From an uncultured Bacteroides sp. (GTDB taxonomy: Bacteria > Bacteroidota > Bacteroidia > Bacteroidales > Bacteroidaceae), in the NCBI RefSeq assembly GCF_910585845.1, contig NZ_CAJUHF010000043.1, positions 1 through 30,521 on the forward strand: a DNA stretch of 30,521 nucleotides. The letters are read 5' to 3'. A program made the position numbers and the translations under genes. The first letter of the stretch is position 1; the number at the start of each line of letters is the position of its first letter. The notes beneath the pieces were generated by a model that was not told the DNA's origin, ran no database searches, and saw only the letters and a list, made by a program, of their open reading frames with translations. Shown one piece after another: positions 1 through 8,936 of this stretch.

Positions 1-63
1 ATTCTAAAATTGTTGCTGACCAACATGATTGTATTCGATTCGCTGAATAGTTACCAGGAGTTA

Positions 64-240
64 AGAGCCTGTTTAAATTTTCTTCAAAGAGTTTTTTATT
101 CAGCTTCTTTAGAGTTTCTTTTCGGTCTGTTTTCCTCTTTTTATTCGTCACATAGCCCGCTATGCTCCTCATAAAAACAGAAAAACATCCTCAAAAAGAA
201 CTCTCAAAAGAAGGCTGAACAAAATTTAAACAGGCTCTAA
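64..240 (+). mobile_element. MITE-like hairpin element, copy 1
   Basis: A non-coding element of about 177 bp with terminal inverted repeats: the left end reads AGAGCCTGTTTAAATTTT and the right end is its complement. The whole element is one long imperfect palindrome centred on CATAGCCCGCTATG (about 162-175). The 8-mer AGGAGTTA occurs immediately left (56-63) and right (241-248), which looks like a target-site duplication. A copy about 95% identical by eye lies in the opposite orientation at 8937-9117. No transposase is present, so mobility would need help from elsewhere. MITE-like is an inference from structure; it could also be a REP-type or transcription-terminating hairpin. Confidence 0.75.
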
Positions 241-269
241 AGGAGTTATCAGCAGACAAGTTGACTTAA

Positions 270-326
270 GAGTTAAAGCCAATACTCCTGCAATGATATT
301 ATGCATAAGAGTATCGGCTTTAACTC
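270..326. terminator. Long-loop inverted repeat, possible asnB terminator
   Basis: GAGTTAAAGCCAATACTC (270-287) pairs with GAGTATCGGCTTTAACTC (309-326) with one mismatch across a 21-nt loop. It lies about 80 bp past the asnB stop on the transcribed side. The flanking T-run is weak, so it may instead be an operator or part of an older repeat. Confidence 0.4.
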
Positions 327-406
327 CTTTAATTAATTCCTACGAATAGAAGTGCCATGATACAATGAAAGATTTTATGGGGTAGGAATGAGAATATCCC
401 GGCACG

Positions 407-2101
407 TCATGAATTGTATGCCGCTTCATGCACTCCCGCTACGGCGCGTCCGCTCGGGTCGTTCTTTCCTTGCAGCGAGGCATCCCAGGCGAGTGCTTCG
501 GCGGTGGAACATGCCACGCTGGGCACACTGGGTACGCTGCGGGCTGCCGACTGGCTGGGGAAGTGCTCTTCGAAGATGCAGCGGTAGTAATATTCCTCCT
601 TGTTCTGCGGCGGGTTGATGGGGAAGCGTTCCGCGGCATGTTCCATCTGCCGGTCGCTGACGGCGGCGGAGGTGACGGCTTTCAGGGTGTCGATCCAGCT
701 GTAGCCCACACCGTCGGAGAACTGCTCTTTCTGCCGCCAGGCCACGTTTTCGGGCAACAGGCCCTCGAAGGCTTCGCGGACAATGCGTTTCTCCACCTCG
801 CGTCCGGGACACATCTTAACGGCAGGGCTCAGGCTCATGGCTACGTCCAGGAACTCCTTGTCGAGGAAAGGCACACGGCCTTCCACTCCCCATGCGGAAA
901 GACTCTTGTTGGCACGCAGGCAGTCGTACAGGTGCAGCTTGGAGAGTTTGCGGACAGTCTCTTCGTGGAAGGCCTGCGGGGTGGGCGCCTTGTGGAAGTA
1001 GAGATATCCGCCGAACACCTCGTCGGCACCTTCACCGCTGAGCACCATCTTGATTCCCATGCTCTTGATGACGCGTGCCAGCAGATACATAGGTGTGGAA
1101 GCGCGGACGGTGGTGACGTCGTAGGTCTCGATAAAGTAGATGACATCGCGCAGGGCGTCGAGACCTTCCTGCAGGGTATAGTTGATTTCATGATGGACAG
1201 TACCGATGTATTCGGCCATTTCACGTGCCTTGCTCAGGTCCGGTGCTCCGCGTAGCCCGACAGCAAAGGAGTGGAGTTGTGGCCACCAGGCTTCACTCTG
1301 GCTATTTGTCTCGATGCGCTTGTGGGCATACTTCTTCGCTATGGCAGAGATGACGGAAGAGTCGAGCCCGCCCGACAGGAGCACTCCATAAGGGACATCG
1401 GACATGAGTTGGCGTTGCACGGCGGCTTCGAGGGAGCGCCTGATGCTTTCTGTTTCTTGCATTGTGGCATGGCGGGGAGCGGTGTCGTTACCCTTTACGG
1501 CACTGTATTCGGTCCAGTTGCGTTTGTACCAGCGTTGCATTTTGCCTTCACTACCCCGGTAGTAGTGTCCGGGAAGGAACGGCTCATATTCGTCGCAGAA
1601 GCCTTCAAGGGCTTTCAGTTCGCTGCCTACGTAGATGTGCCCCTCTTGGTCATGGCCGATGTAGAGAGGAATGACGCCTATGGGGTCGCGGGCGATCAGG
1701 AAGTCGTCGGTCTCTTCGTCATAAAGGGCGAAGGCGAAGATGCCGTTCAGTTCTTCGAGGAAGTCGATACCCTTGTCCTTGTAGAGGGCAAGAATGACCT
1801 CGCAGTCCGAGCCTGTCCGGAAGGCGTACTTCCCAGCATAACGGGCACGTATCTCGCGGTGGTTATAGATTTCGCCGTTCACGGCAAGGACCTGCCTGCC
1901 GTCGGGCGAGTAGAGGGGTTGTCCACCGCTTTCGGGGTCGACGATGGAGAGGCGTTCATGTGCCAGGATGGCACTGCCGCCTACGTAGATACCGCTCCAG
2001 TCCGGACCGCGGTGACGTATCTTCTGCGCCATTTTCAGCGCCTTGCTTCTCAGTTCTTGTGACTGGGAGCGGATATTGAATATGCCTGCTATTCCACACA
2101 T
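407..2101 (-). CDS. asnB: Asparagine synthetase B, glutamine-hydrolysing
   Basis: It converts aspartate, ATP and glutamine to asparagine, AMP, PPi and glutamate in the cytosol. The protein begins MCGIAGIF, so Cys2 becomes the N-terminal nucleophile of the class II glutaminase domain (about 1-185). The synthetase domain carries the ATP-pyrophosphatase loop SGGLDSS (243-249) and SGEGADE (355-361). At 564 aa it matches bacterial AsnB (about 554), and the tail reading NDPSGRAVAGVH is family-typical. The start is fixed because Cys must be residue 2. It is the last gene of the leftward gltB-gltD-asnB run, 92 bp after gltD, and its leader is built of 7-bp repeats. The grouping suggests coordinated use of glutamine nitrogen. 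Confidence 0.96.
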   Translation of the reverse strand: MCGIAGIFNIRSQSQELRSKALKMAQKIRHRGPDWSGIYVGGSAILAHERLSIVDPESGGQPLYSPDGRQVLAVNGEIYNHREIRARYAGKYAFRTGSDCEVILALYKDKGIDFLEELNGIFAFALYDEETDDFLIARDPIGVIPLYIGHDQEGHIYVGSELKALEGFCDEYEPFLPGHYYRGSEGKMQRWYKRNWTEYSAVKGNDTAPRHATMQETESIRRSLEAAVQRQLMSDVPYGVLLSGGLDSSVISAIAKKYAHKRIETNSQSEAWWPQLHSFAVGLRGAPDLSKAREMAEYIGTVHHEINYTLQEGLDALRDVIYFIETYDVTTVRASTPMYLLARVIKSMGIKMVLSGEGADEVFGGYLYFHKAPTPQAFHEETVRKLSKLHLYDCLRANKSLSAWGVEGRVPFLDKEFLDVAMSLSPAVKMCPGREVEKRIVREAFEGLLPENVAWRQKEQFSDGVGYSWIDTLKAVTSAAVSDRQMEHAAERFPINPPQNKEEYYYRCIFEEHFPSQSAARSVPSVPSVACSTAEALAWDASLQGKNDPSGRAVAGVHEAAYNS

Positions 2102-2118
2102 ATCAGTAGATGATTATT

Positions 2119-2153
2119 TGCAATTGACAGTTGACAATTGATAATTGACAATT
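2119..2153 (-). repeat. Heptamer repeats in the asnB leader
   Basis: On the asnB-coding strand about five consecutive 7-mers of the type AATTGTC (AATTGTC, AATTATC, AATTGTC, AACTGTC, AATTGCA) lie in the gltD-asnB gap, ending about 18 bp before the asnB ATG. The 7-bp period is exact. Their function is unknown. Similar 7-bp-periodic tracts occur before the purF-like gene and inside carA and carB. Confidence 0.8.
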
Positions 2154-2193
2154 ATTACTGGCAATTGGGGGTTGGTGATTTTGGGGACTATTC

Positions 2194-3537
2194 TCAGAGG
2201 CTCTGGAGGTAGGAGTCTATGGCTTGGGCAACTTTCCTACCGTCGGCAAGGGCACGGACTACGAGACTGGCACCGTTGGCTGCGTCTCCGGCTACGAATA
2301 CGTTGGCGGGAAACTCCGGCTGCTGCGGTTTCAGGAAGCCCATTGCCAAAAGCACCATGTCGGCCTCGATGACCTCGTTCTTGCCCGTGGGCTTCATGGT
2401 GGGGCGTCCACCGTCCGGAGAGGCTATCCATTCCACTTCTTCCACTTCTACGCCGCACACCTTGCCGTTCTTCCCGATGAAGCGGTTGGAGGCGAGGCTC
2501 CAGCGGCGGATGCAGCCCTCTTCGTGGCTCGAGGTGGTCTTCAGCACGACGGGCCATTGCGGCCAGGGCGTGGCTTCGTTGTGGCCTACGGGCGGTTGCG
2601 GCATGATCTCTATCTGTGTCACGCTGGCAGCGCCCTGACGGATACTTGTACCGATGCAGTCCGAGCCGGTGTCTCCACCGCCGATGACGAGCACTTTCTT
2701 GCCCTTGGCGTTTACTAAAGCCTCTTTCGTGAAGGTCTCCCCGTCGAGGATGCTGTTCTGCTGCGACAGCATGTCGAGGGCGAAGTAGATGCCCTTCAGC
2801 TCACGTCCGGGGATGTCGAGGTTTCGTGCCTGCGGGGTTCCGGTGCAGATGCAGTAGGCGTCGAAGCCGTCGGGCAGGTGCTGTGTGTCTATCGTCACGC
2901 CCATCTCAAACTGTATGCCTTCTGCTTCGAGCACCTTCATGCGGCGGTCTATCACGGCTTTGTCGAGTTTGAAGTTGGGGATGCCGTAGCGCAGCAAGCC
3001 TCCCGGTCGGGGTTGCCTGTCGAAGAGGGTCACTGAGTAGCCCTTTGCGTTCAGGCGGCAGGCGGCAGACAGGCCGGCGGGACCTGCACCGATGACGGCT
3101 ACCCGCTTACCGTTGCGCTCGGGACGGACAGGGACGACATACCCTTCGCGGAAGGCGGCTTCGGCTATGGAAGCTTCGTTCTCGCGGATGGTGACGGGGG
3201 CGTCGCAGGAGAGCTTCAGTACGCACGACTTTTCACAGAGGGCGGGACAGATGCGTCCCGTGAATTCGGGGAAGTCGTTGGTGGCGGACAGTATTTTGTA
3301 TGCCTCGCGCCACTTACCTTTATAGAGTGCATCCTGAAATTCAGGTTGCTTGTTGCCGAGCGGGCATGCCCAGTGGCAGAAGGGAACACCGCAGTCCATG
3401 CAGCGTGATGCCTGCAACTTGCGGTCGTGACTGTTTAAGGTCTGCTCCACCTGACTGAAGTCGGTGATGCGTTCGTGGACAGGGCGGTAACCCGCTTCCT
3501 GTCGTGGTATGGTTAAGAATGCTTTCGGATTTCCCAT
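2194..3537 (-). CDS. gltD: Glutamate synthase small (beta) subunit
   Basis: This FAD/4Fe-4S subunit of NADPH-type glutamate synthase passes electrons from NAD(P)H to the large subunit for reductive amination of 2-oxoglutarate. The N-terminus carries two Fe-S cysteine groups: C46, C49, C54, C58 and C97, C101, C105, C111. An FAD Rossmann motif GAGPAGLSAA lies at 150-159 and the NAD(P)H motif GGGDTGSDC at 286-294. The C-terminus has the AGDAANGASLVVRALADGR region typical of this oxidoreductase family. At 447 aa it is slightly shorter than E. coli GltD (472). It follows gltB by 48 bp on the same strand, its obligate partner. Confidence 0.96.
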   Translation of the reverse strand: MGNPKAFLTIPRQEAGYRPVHERITDFSQVEQTLNSHDRKLQASRCMDCGVPFCHWACPLGNKQPEFQDALYKGKWREAYKILSATNDFPEFTGRICPALCEKSCVLKLSCDAPVTIRENEASIAEAAFREGYVVPVRPERNGKRVAVIGAGPAGLSAACRLNAKGYSVTLFDRQPRPGGLLRYGIPNFKLDKAVIDRRMKVLEAEGIQFEMGVTIDTQHLPDGFDAYCICTGTPQARNLDIPGRELKGIYFALDMLSQQNSILDGETFTKEALVNAKGKKVLVIGGGDTGSDCIGTSIRQGAASVTQIEIMPQPPVGHNEATPWPQWPVVLKTTSSHEEGCIRRWSLASNRFIGKNGKVCGVEVEEVEWIASPDGGRPTMKPTGKNEVIEADMVLLAMGFLKPQQPEFPANVFVAGDAANGASLVVRALADGRKVAQAIDSYLQSL

Positions 3538-3585
3538 TTTATGATAGATAATAATGATAGTTGATGGATGATAAATGCTTATTCA

Positions 3586-6500
3586 TCAGTAATCTCTTTG
3601 CATTTCCGCAATCTTCTGTTGCAGCTTCCTCATTTGTTCCTCTTGCAATACTTTCTTGTATTCGATGGGAACCACCTGGATGAACTCATCGGCATAGCGG
3701 TTCCAGTCGTCGAGCATCGTGCGGGCAAGGTTGGAGCCTGTGTAGAGGTAGTGCTGGCGGATAAGCTCGTGCAGCTCCTTACGGTATGAGGCCTCTTCGA
3801 TGAGCGAAAGCTCCACCATCTCCATGTTGCAGAAATAATCGAAGTTACCGTCTTTGTTCCATACGTAAGCCACGCCGCCCGACATGCCGGCTGCGAAGTT
3901 GCGACCGGTGGAACCCAGCACGACGACACGTCCGCCCGTCATATATTCGCAACAATGGTCGCCCACGCCTTCCACTACGGCTATAGCACCGGAGTTGCGG
4001 ACGGCGAAACGTTCGCCTACATGTCCGTTGATGTACACCTCGCCACTGGTAGCCCCATAGAGCAGGGTATTTCCGGCGATGGTGTTCTTCTCTGCCTGGA
4101 AGTTGCTGCGTACGGGAGGCAGAACGGCAATGCGTCCGCCCGACAGTCCCTTGCCCAGGTAATCGTTCGCCTCGCCTTCCAGCTTGAAACTGACACCCGG
4201 CACGAGGAAGGCACCGAAGCTTTGTCCTGCCGAACCTTTGAACTTCACGTTCAGCGTGTGGGCGGGCAAGCTCTCTTCGCCGTACTTGGCAGCTATGGCT
4301 CCGGAGAGCATGGCACCGCAGGCGCGGTCGGTGTTGGCGATGGTGTACTCCAGTGAGACCTCCTTCTGGTTATCCAGCGCTTCGGCGGCGGCATGCAGTA
4401 TTTCCACATCTTTCACGTGGTCGATGCCATGTTGCTGGTCGATGACGTGGTGTATGGCGGCATCGTTGGGGATGCGTGCCAAGAGTTTGGAGAAGTCGAG
4501 CAGGGGATATTCCTGCGTTTTCCTGATGATCAGGTCCGTCCGTCCGATGATGTCATCCATCCGCTCCACGCCGATTTCGGCAAGGTATTCGCGAACCTCC
4601 TGCGCCAGGAAGGTGAAGAAGTTCACTAAGTACTCGCTCCTTCCGTGGAAACGCTTGCGCAGTTCCTCGTTCTGCGTGGCTACGCCTACGGGGCAGGTGT
4701 TCTGATGGCACTTGCGCATCATGACGCATCCTAATACAATCAGCGCACTGGTGGCAAAGCCAAACTCTTCGGCACCCAGCATGGCCATCAGTACGATGTC
4801 GCGGCCCGTCTTCAGCTGTCCGTCCACTTGCAACATCACCTGTCCGCGTAAGCCGTTCAGCACAAGCGTCTGTTGCGTCTCGCTCAGTCCCAATTCGGGC
4901 GAGATGCCGGCATAGCGGATGCTGGAGGCAGGCGAAGCGCCCGTTCCTCCCTCGGCGCCGGAGATGACTATGAGGTCTGCCTTCGCCTTCGCCACACCGG
5001 CGGCAATGGTGCCTACGCCGCTTTCCGCTACCAGCTTCACACTGATTTTGGCACGGGGATTCACGTTCTTCAGGTCGAAGATAAGTTGGGCAAGGTCTTC
5101 GATGGAATAGATGTCATGGTGGGGCGGGGGAGAAATCAATGAGATGCCCGGTATGGAGTGGCGGGTCTTGGCTATCACCTCGTCCACCTTGAAGCCCGGC
5201 AGCTGTCCGCCTTCGCCCGGCTTGGCGCCCTGTGCCACCTTGATTTGTATCTCGTCTGCGTTCACCAGATAGTGGGTGGTTACGCCGAAACGTCCCGATG
5301 CCACCTGTTTGATGGCGCTGCGCAGCGAAGTGCCGTCTTCGCGGGGAACGAACCGCGCACTGTCTTCTCCGCCCTCGCCGGTGTTGCTGCGGCCATGTAT
5401 CCGGTTCATGGCGATGGCTATTGCCTCGTGCGCCTCCTTGCTGATGGAGCCGTAGCTCATGGCACCCGTCACGAAACGCCGCATGATATTCTCTATAGGT
5501 TCCACGCGCTCCAAGGGAATCGGATTGCGGCGGAAGTCGAGGAAGTCCCTCAGGAAGATGGGGCTCTCTTTCCCGTCCACCAGCCGGGTGAACTCCTTGA
5601 ACTTCTTGTAGCTGCCCAGCCGGGTGGCCAGTTGCAGGGTAGAGAGGGTTTCCGGATTCCATGCGTGCTTCTCACCGTCTTTGCGGAAGGAGTAGACCCC
5701 GTTGTTGGGCAGTAGCGGGTTGTCCGGTGTCGCGTGCTTCATCCGGTCGTGGAAGGCAAGGGCGTCGCGTGCCACCTCGTCCAGACGGATTCCGCCGATG
5801 GTGGATTTTATGCCGCCGAAGTAGGCGTTGCTCAGCTCCTCGCTCAGGCCTATGGCCTCGAATATCTTGGCGCCCCGGTAGGAACGTATGGTCGATATGC
5901 CCATCTTGCTCATGATCTTGAACAGACCTTTGCAGATGGCCTTGATGTATTTCTTCTCTGCCGTGGCGTAGTCCAGCTGTATCTCCTGTTTCGCCACGAG
6001 CGCGTCTATCACGGCAAATGCCATGTACGGATTCAGTGCACTGGCACCGAAGCCCAGCAGCAGGGCGGCATGCATCACCTCGCGTATCTCGCCGCTCTCC
6101 ACGACAAGCGCTGTCTGTACGCGCTTCCCTACGGAGATCAGATGATGGTGGACGGCACTGACGGCAAGCAATGCAGGGATGGCGGCATGCGTGTCGTCCA
6201 CGTTGCGGTCGGTCAGCACGATGTAGTTCACGCCCTCGTCGACGGAGGCTTCCGCCTGCTTGCAGAGGGAGGCGATGGTCTCCTGTAGTCCGGCACGCCC
6301 CTTGGCAGCCTCGAACAGCATGGGCAGCTTCACGGTCTTGAAGCCTTTGTAGCGGATGTTGCAGAGGATGTCCAGCTGGGCATTGCTCAGGATGGGGTGA
6401 TTGAGGCGTACCATCTTGCAATGGCTCTCGTTGGGCGTGAGGATGTTCATGCCTACGGCGCCGATGTATTCCGTCAGCGACATGACCAACTCTTCGCGTA

Positions 6501-8151
6501 TGGGGTCGATGGGCGGATTGGTGACCTGCGCGAACTGCTGGCGGAAGTAGTTGTACAGCAGCTGCGGCTTGTCGGAGAGCACGGCAAGCGGCGTGTCGTT
6601 ACCCATCGAGTTGATGGGTTCGGCTCCCGTGGTACACATGGGGATAATGATCCGTTCGACGTCCTCTTTGGAATAGCCGAAGACGCGCAGCATGCGGTCG
6701 TACTCCGGTACGGTGTGTTCCACTTTGCGGCCGCTCTTCAGTTCGTCCAGTTCGATGCGGTTCGTAGCCAGCCAGTTGCGGTAGGGCTTGGCTTCGGCAA
6801 GCTGCCGTTTCAGTTCGCCGTCGTAGTAGATTTCCCCTTTCTCGGTGTCCACAAGCAGGATTTTCCCCGGTTGCAGCCGTCCCTTCTCCTTGATTTCCCC
6901 CGGCTCGAAGTCCATGACTCCGACTTCGCTTGCTACTACCATCATGTCGTTATGTGTGATGAGGTAGCGTGCCGGACGCAGACCGTTGCGGTCCAGCATG
7001 CCGCCGGCAAAGCGTCCATCGCTGAAGAGCAGGGCGGCAGGACCGTCCCACGGCTCCATCAGGATGGAGTGGTACTCGTAGAAGGCTTTCAGGTCTTCGC
7101 TGATGGGGTTCTTTTCATTGAACGATTCCGGCACTAACATAGCCATAGCGTGTGGCAGGCTCATACCCGACATGACGAGAAACTCAAGCACGTTGTCCAG
7201 CGAGGCACTGTCGCTCATGCCCGGCTGTATGATGGGGTGTATCTCTTTGATGTTGCCCAAGTTGGGGGTGGACAGGACGCTTTCGCGTGCTTCCATCCAG
7301 CCACGGTTTCCGCGGATGGTGTTGATTTCACCGTTGTGCGCCAGGAGGCGGAAAGGCTGCGCCAGCCCCCAGGTGGGGAAGGTGTTGGTGCTGAAACGGG
7401 AGTGCACCAGTGCCAGTCCGCTGGTGAAGTAGTTGTTGGTCAGGTCGGGGAAGTAGTTCCGCAGTTGCAGTGAAGAGAGCATTCCCTTGTAGACGATATT
7501 CTTGGTAGAGAGTGAGACGATGTAGAAATCCTCCCTTGCGGGGATGTCCGACTTCCTCACGCGGTTCTCTATTCTTTTCCTTATTATATATAGCTTGCGG
7601 TCGGCCGTTTCGCTGTCTGCGAATCCGGTGATGAAGATCTGTTTGATGTCAGGCTCGTTGGCGAGGGCGGCTTCACCCAGAATATCGGGACAGGTGGGGA
7701 CGTTGCGCAGGTGCATCAGTGTCAGTCCCTCTTTCTCGATTTCTTCGATAATGATGCTCAGTATGGCGGACTGGTCTTTCGCGTCTTTGGGGAGGAAGAG
7801 CAGTCCGGTGCCGTATTTCCCCTTCTCGGGCACGGGGATGCCTTGCAGTAGGATAAACTCGTGGGGGATTTGCAGCATGATTCCTGCTCCGTCTCCGGTC
7901 TTGTTGTCCGCGCCTTCCGCACCGCGATGACGCATGTTCTCCAGTACCCTGAGTGCCGATTCCACCAGTTCATGCGACTTGCCTCCGTGGATGTTCACCA
8001 GCATACCTACGCCGCAGGCATCGTGTTCGTTGTCGGCATCATACAGGCCCATCTGCCGGGGTTGTCTCCGGCTGACGAACTGTTGCTGATGTCCGGTCTC
8101 TTGCGGACAGGTTCTTTCCTTTGTTTTGTTGTTAAAATGTTCTTCTTTCAT
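3586..8151 (-). CDS. gltB: Glutamate synthase large (alpha) subunit
   Basis: It forms two glutamates from glutamine and 2-oxoglutarate, with ammonia channelled between its glutaminase and FMN synthase sites. The nucleophile is C46 in HDACGVGM, exposed by propeptide removal. The 3Fe-4S ligands are C1142, C1148 and C1153 (CVMMRKCHQNTCPVG), with the same C-x5-C-x4-C spacing as E. coli GltB. The C-terminal third contains the Gly-rich GXGXG beta-helix (GGRVVVLGSTGRNFAAGMSG). The length of 1521 aa is normal. With this start the propeptide is 45 residues; the internal Met34 would give a 12-residue propeptide and is a real alternative. It is the first gene of the leftward operon, with a TAATTTTG box about 57 bp upstream. 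Confidence 0.96.
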   Translation of the reverse strand: MKEEHFNNKTKERTCPQETGHQQQFVSRRQPRQMGLYDADNEHDACGVGMLVNIHGGKSHELVESALRVLENMRHRGAEGADNKTGDGAGIMLQIPHEFILLQGIPVPEKGKYGTGLLFLPKDAKDQSAILSIIIEEIEKEGLTLMHLRNVPTCPDILGEAALANEPDIKQIFITGFADSETADRKLYIIRKRIENRVRKSDIPAREDFYIVSLSTKNIVYKGMLSSLQLRNYFPDLTNNYFTSGLALVHSRFSTNTFPTWGLAQPFRLLAHNGEINTIRGNRGWMEARESVLSTPNLGNIKEIHPIIQPGMSDSASLDNVLEFLVMSGMSLPHAMAMLVPESFNEKNPISEDLKAFYEYHSILMEPWDGPAALLFSDGRFAGGMLDRNGLRPARYLITHNDMMVVASEVGVMDFEPGEIKEKGRLQPGKILLVDTEKGEIYYDGELKRQLAEAKPYRNWLATNRIELDELKSGRKVEHTVPEYDRMLRVFGYSKEDVERIIIPMCTTGAEPINSMGNDTPLAVLSDKPQLLYNYFRQQFAQVTNPPIDPIREELVMSLTEYIGAVGMNILTPNESHCKMVRLNHPILSNAQLDILCNIRYKGFKTVKLPMLFEAAKGRAGLQETIASLCKQAEASVDEGVNYIVLTDRNVDDTHAAIPALLAVSAVHHHLISVGKRVQTALVVESGEIREVMHAALLLGFGASALNPYMAFAVIDALVAKQEIQLDYATAEKKYIKAICKGLFKIMSKMGISTIRSYRGAKIFEAIGLSEELSNAYFGGIKSTIGGIRLDEVARDALAFHDRMKHATPDNPLLPNNGVYSFRKDGEKHAWNPETLSTLQLATRLGSYKKFKEFTRLVDGKESPIFLRDFLDFRRNPIPLERVEPIENIMRRFVTGAMSYGSISKEAHEAIAIAMNRIHGRSNTGEGGEDSARFVPREDGTSLRSAIKQVASGRFGVTTHYLVNADEIQIKVAQGAKPGEGGQLPGFKVDEVIAKTRHSIPGISLISPPPHHDIYSIEDLAQLIFDLKNVNPRAKISVKLVAESGVGTIAAGVAKAKADLIVISGAEGGTGASPASSIRYAGISPELGLSETQQTLVLNGLRGQVMLQVDGQLKTGRDIVLMAMLGAEEFGFATSALIVLGCVMMRKCHQNTCPVGVATQNEELRKRFHGRSEYLVNFFTFLAQEVREYLAEIGVERMDDIIGRTDLIIRKTQEYPLLDFSKLLARIPNDAAIHHVIDQQHGIDHVKDVEILHAAAEALDNQKEVSLEYTIANTDRACGAMLSGAIAAKYGEESLPAHTLNVKFKGSAGQSFGAFLVPGVSFKLEGEANDYLGKGLSGGRIAVLPPVRSNFQAEKNTIAGNTLLYGATSGEVYINGHVGERFAVRNSGAIAVVEGVGDHCCEYMTGGRVVVLGSTGRNFAAGMSGGVAYVWNKDGNFDYFCNMEMVELSLIEEASYRKELHELIRQHYLYTGSNLARTMLDDWNRYADEFIQVVPIEYKKVLQEEQMRKLQQKIAEMQRDY

Positions 8152-8207
8152 CTTTTTATATTTGCTTTATTTCATTATATCTTCTGTTTTTGTGTTATAA
8201 TGTTCGG

Positions 8208-8215
8208 CAAAATTA
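8208..8215 (-). promoter_or_regulatory. Putative -7 box for gltB-gltD-asnB
   Basis: On the minus strand TAATTTTG matches the Bacteroides -7 consensus TAnnTTTG, 57-64 bp upstream of the gltB ATG. A clear -33 TTTG at the usual 19-21-bp spacing is not seen, so the assignment rests on the -7 box and position. Confidence 0.5.
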
Positions 8216-8601
8216 TATATTTTGTATCAAATTGGTATGGCGTGTGTCGCTTTTGTGAGTGGTAAAATAACAATGATGGGTGTGTATGTGTTAGATTGTC
8301 GCGTATATTAATATTTTTCTTTCATATAGAAACTGAATTAACCTGTTTTTGTTTTATATAGTAACTTTGTGGCGTTGAATACGATCATCCTTGTTTCTTC
8401 CCGCGCGTCATTTCCGAAATCTGTTTAGGAAGACAAAAAGATGGTTTTATTTTTGTTTGGGTATCATAAAGTATGAGTTAAGCTTGTTTCCCTATCTCTC
8501 CCTATATATAAATAAGGTGGTTTTAGAAGTTAGTTTGAATATCCTTTTTGTGTTCATACAGTATAATTACATGTTTTTTCGTTTTTAAGGCGCTTTATGC
8601 C

Positions 8602-8733
8602 GAAAAAGCGATGGGATTTGATAGAAAACCTGGCGCTTTTTGACTGGAAACCTGGCGGATCTTTACTGAAAACACGACGCTTTTAGATTGAAAACCTGGC
8701 GAGTTTTCAGTCAAAATCTATTGGTTTTTCAGT
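8602..8733. repeat. 22-bp tandem array (about six units)
   Basis: Six imperfect units begin at 8602, 8624, 8646, 8668, 8690 and 8712, each exactly 22 bp apart. Most start with GAAAA, four carry CCTGGCG or a close variant next, and most end in a T-rich stretch finishing ACT, ATT or AGT. The core GAAAACCTGGCG is exact at 8624 and 8690. The period is about two helical turns, with A- and T-tracts alternating on the same face. There are no unique spacers, so this is not CRISPR. Confidence 0.8.
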
Positions 8734-8741
8734 AAAGATCC
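8657..8741. repeat. Perfect 16-bp inverted repeat within the 22-bp array
   Basis: GGATCTTTACTGAAAA (8657-8672) is the exact complement of TTTTCAGTAAAGATCC (8726-8741). Nested inside is a smaller hairpin, GATTGAAAAC (8686-8695) against GTTTTCAGTC (8703-8712), with a CTGGCGA loop. It may be an operator pair, a transcript structure, or the arms of a decayed element. Confidence 0.75.
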
Positions 8742-8835
8742 CAGGAATTTCTGTTGTACTCTCTTCCGCAAGGGTGATTTCACTCTATTTTAAATGTCAG
8801 CATTTATGTATCGTGCTGATAAACTGCATACTATG

Positions 8836-8932
8836 ATTTTTCATTCGCGTATTTTCATTCACGCTTACAGTCGTTGGTAAATACACGATTCTCACGCGTT
8901 GGAAAATGAAAAGTGTCAAAATGAAAAGTTAC
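8836..8932. repeat. Two inverted pairs of TTTTCATT-type direct repeats
   Basis: ATTTTTCATTCGCGT (8836-8850) is followed directly by ATTTTCATTCACGCT (8851-8865). About 35 bp later the complementary motif appears twice in tandem, GGAAAATGAAAAGTGTC (8901-8917) and AAAATGAAAAGTTAC (8918-8932). Four half-sites in this mirror arrangement resemble a multi-site operator, but no regulator is known. Confidence 0.5.
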
Positions 8933-8936
8933 AATC

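Larger units (their letters stand above)
1..406. other. Gene-free left edge downstream of asnB
   Basis: I see no credible gene here. The stretch holds a hairpin mobile-like element (64-240) and, just beside it, a second inverted repeat (270-326). It is the 3' flank of the leftward gltB-gltD-asnB unit, so a transcription end is expected here. The first 55 bases are AT-rich and show nothing recognisable. Confidence 0.6.

Noticed and set aside
1271..2062. 263-codon open frame on the plus strand opposite asnB
   Set aside because: It is an antisense shadow. The asnB frame carries all catalytic motifs.
8391..8588. 65-codon plus-strand frame in the gltB/glmS spacer, near a TAACTTTG box at 8362
   Set aside because: Low-complexity Phe/Tyr/Leu-rich translation in AT-rich DNA, with no -33 element and no recognisable protein.
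8602..8733. CRISPR array
   Set aside because: The units are contiguous 22-mers without unique spacers, and no cas gene is present.
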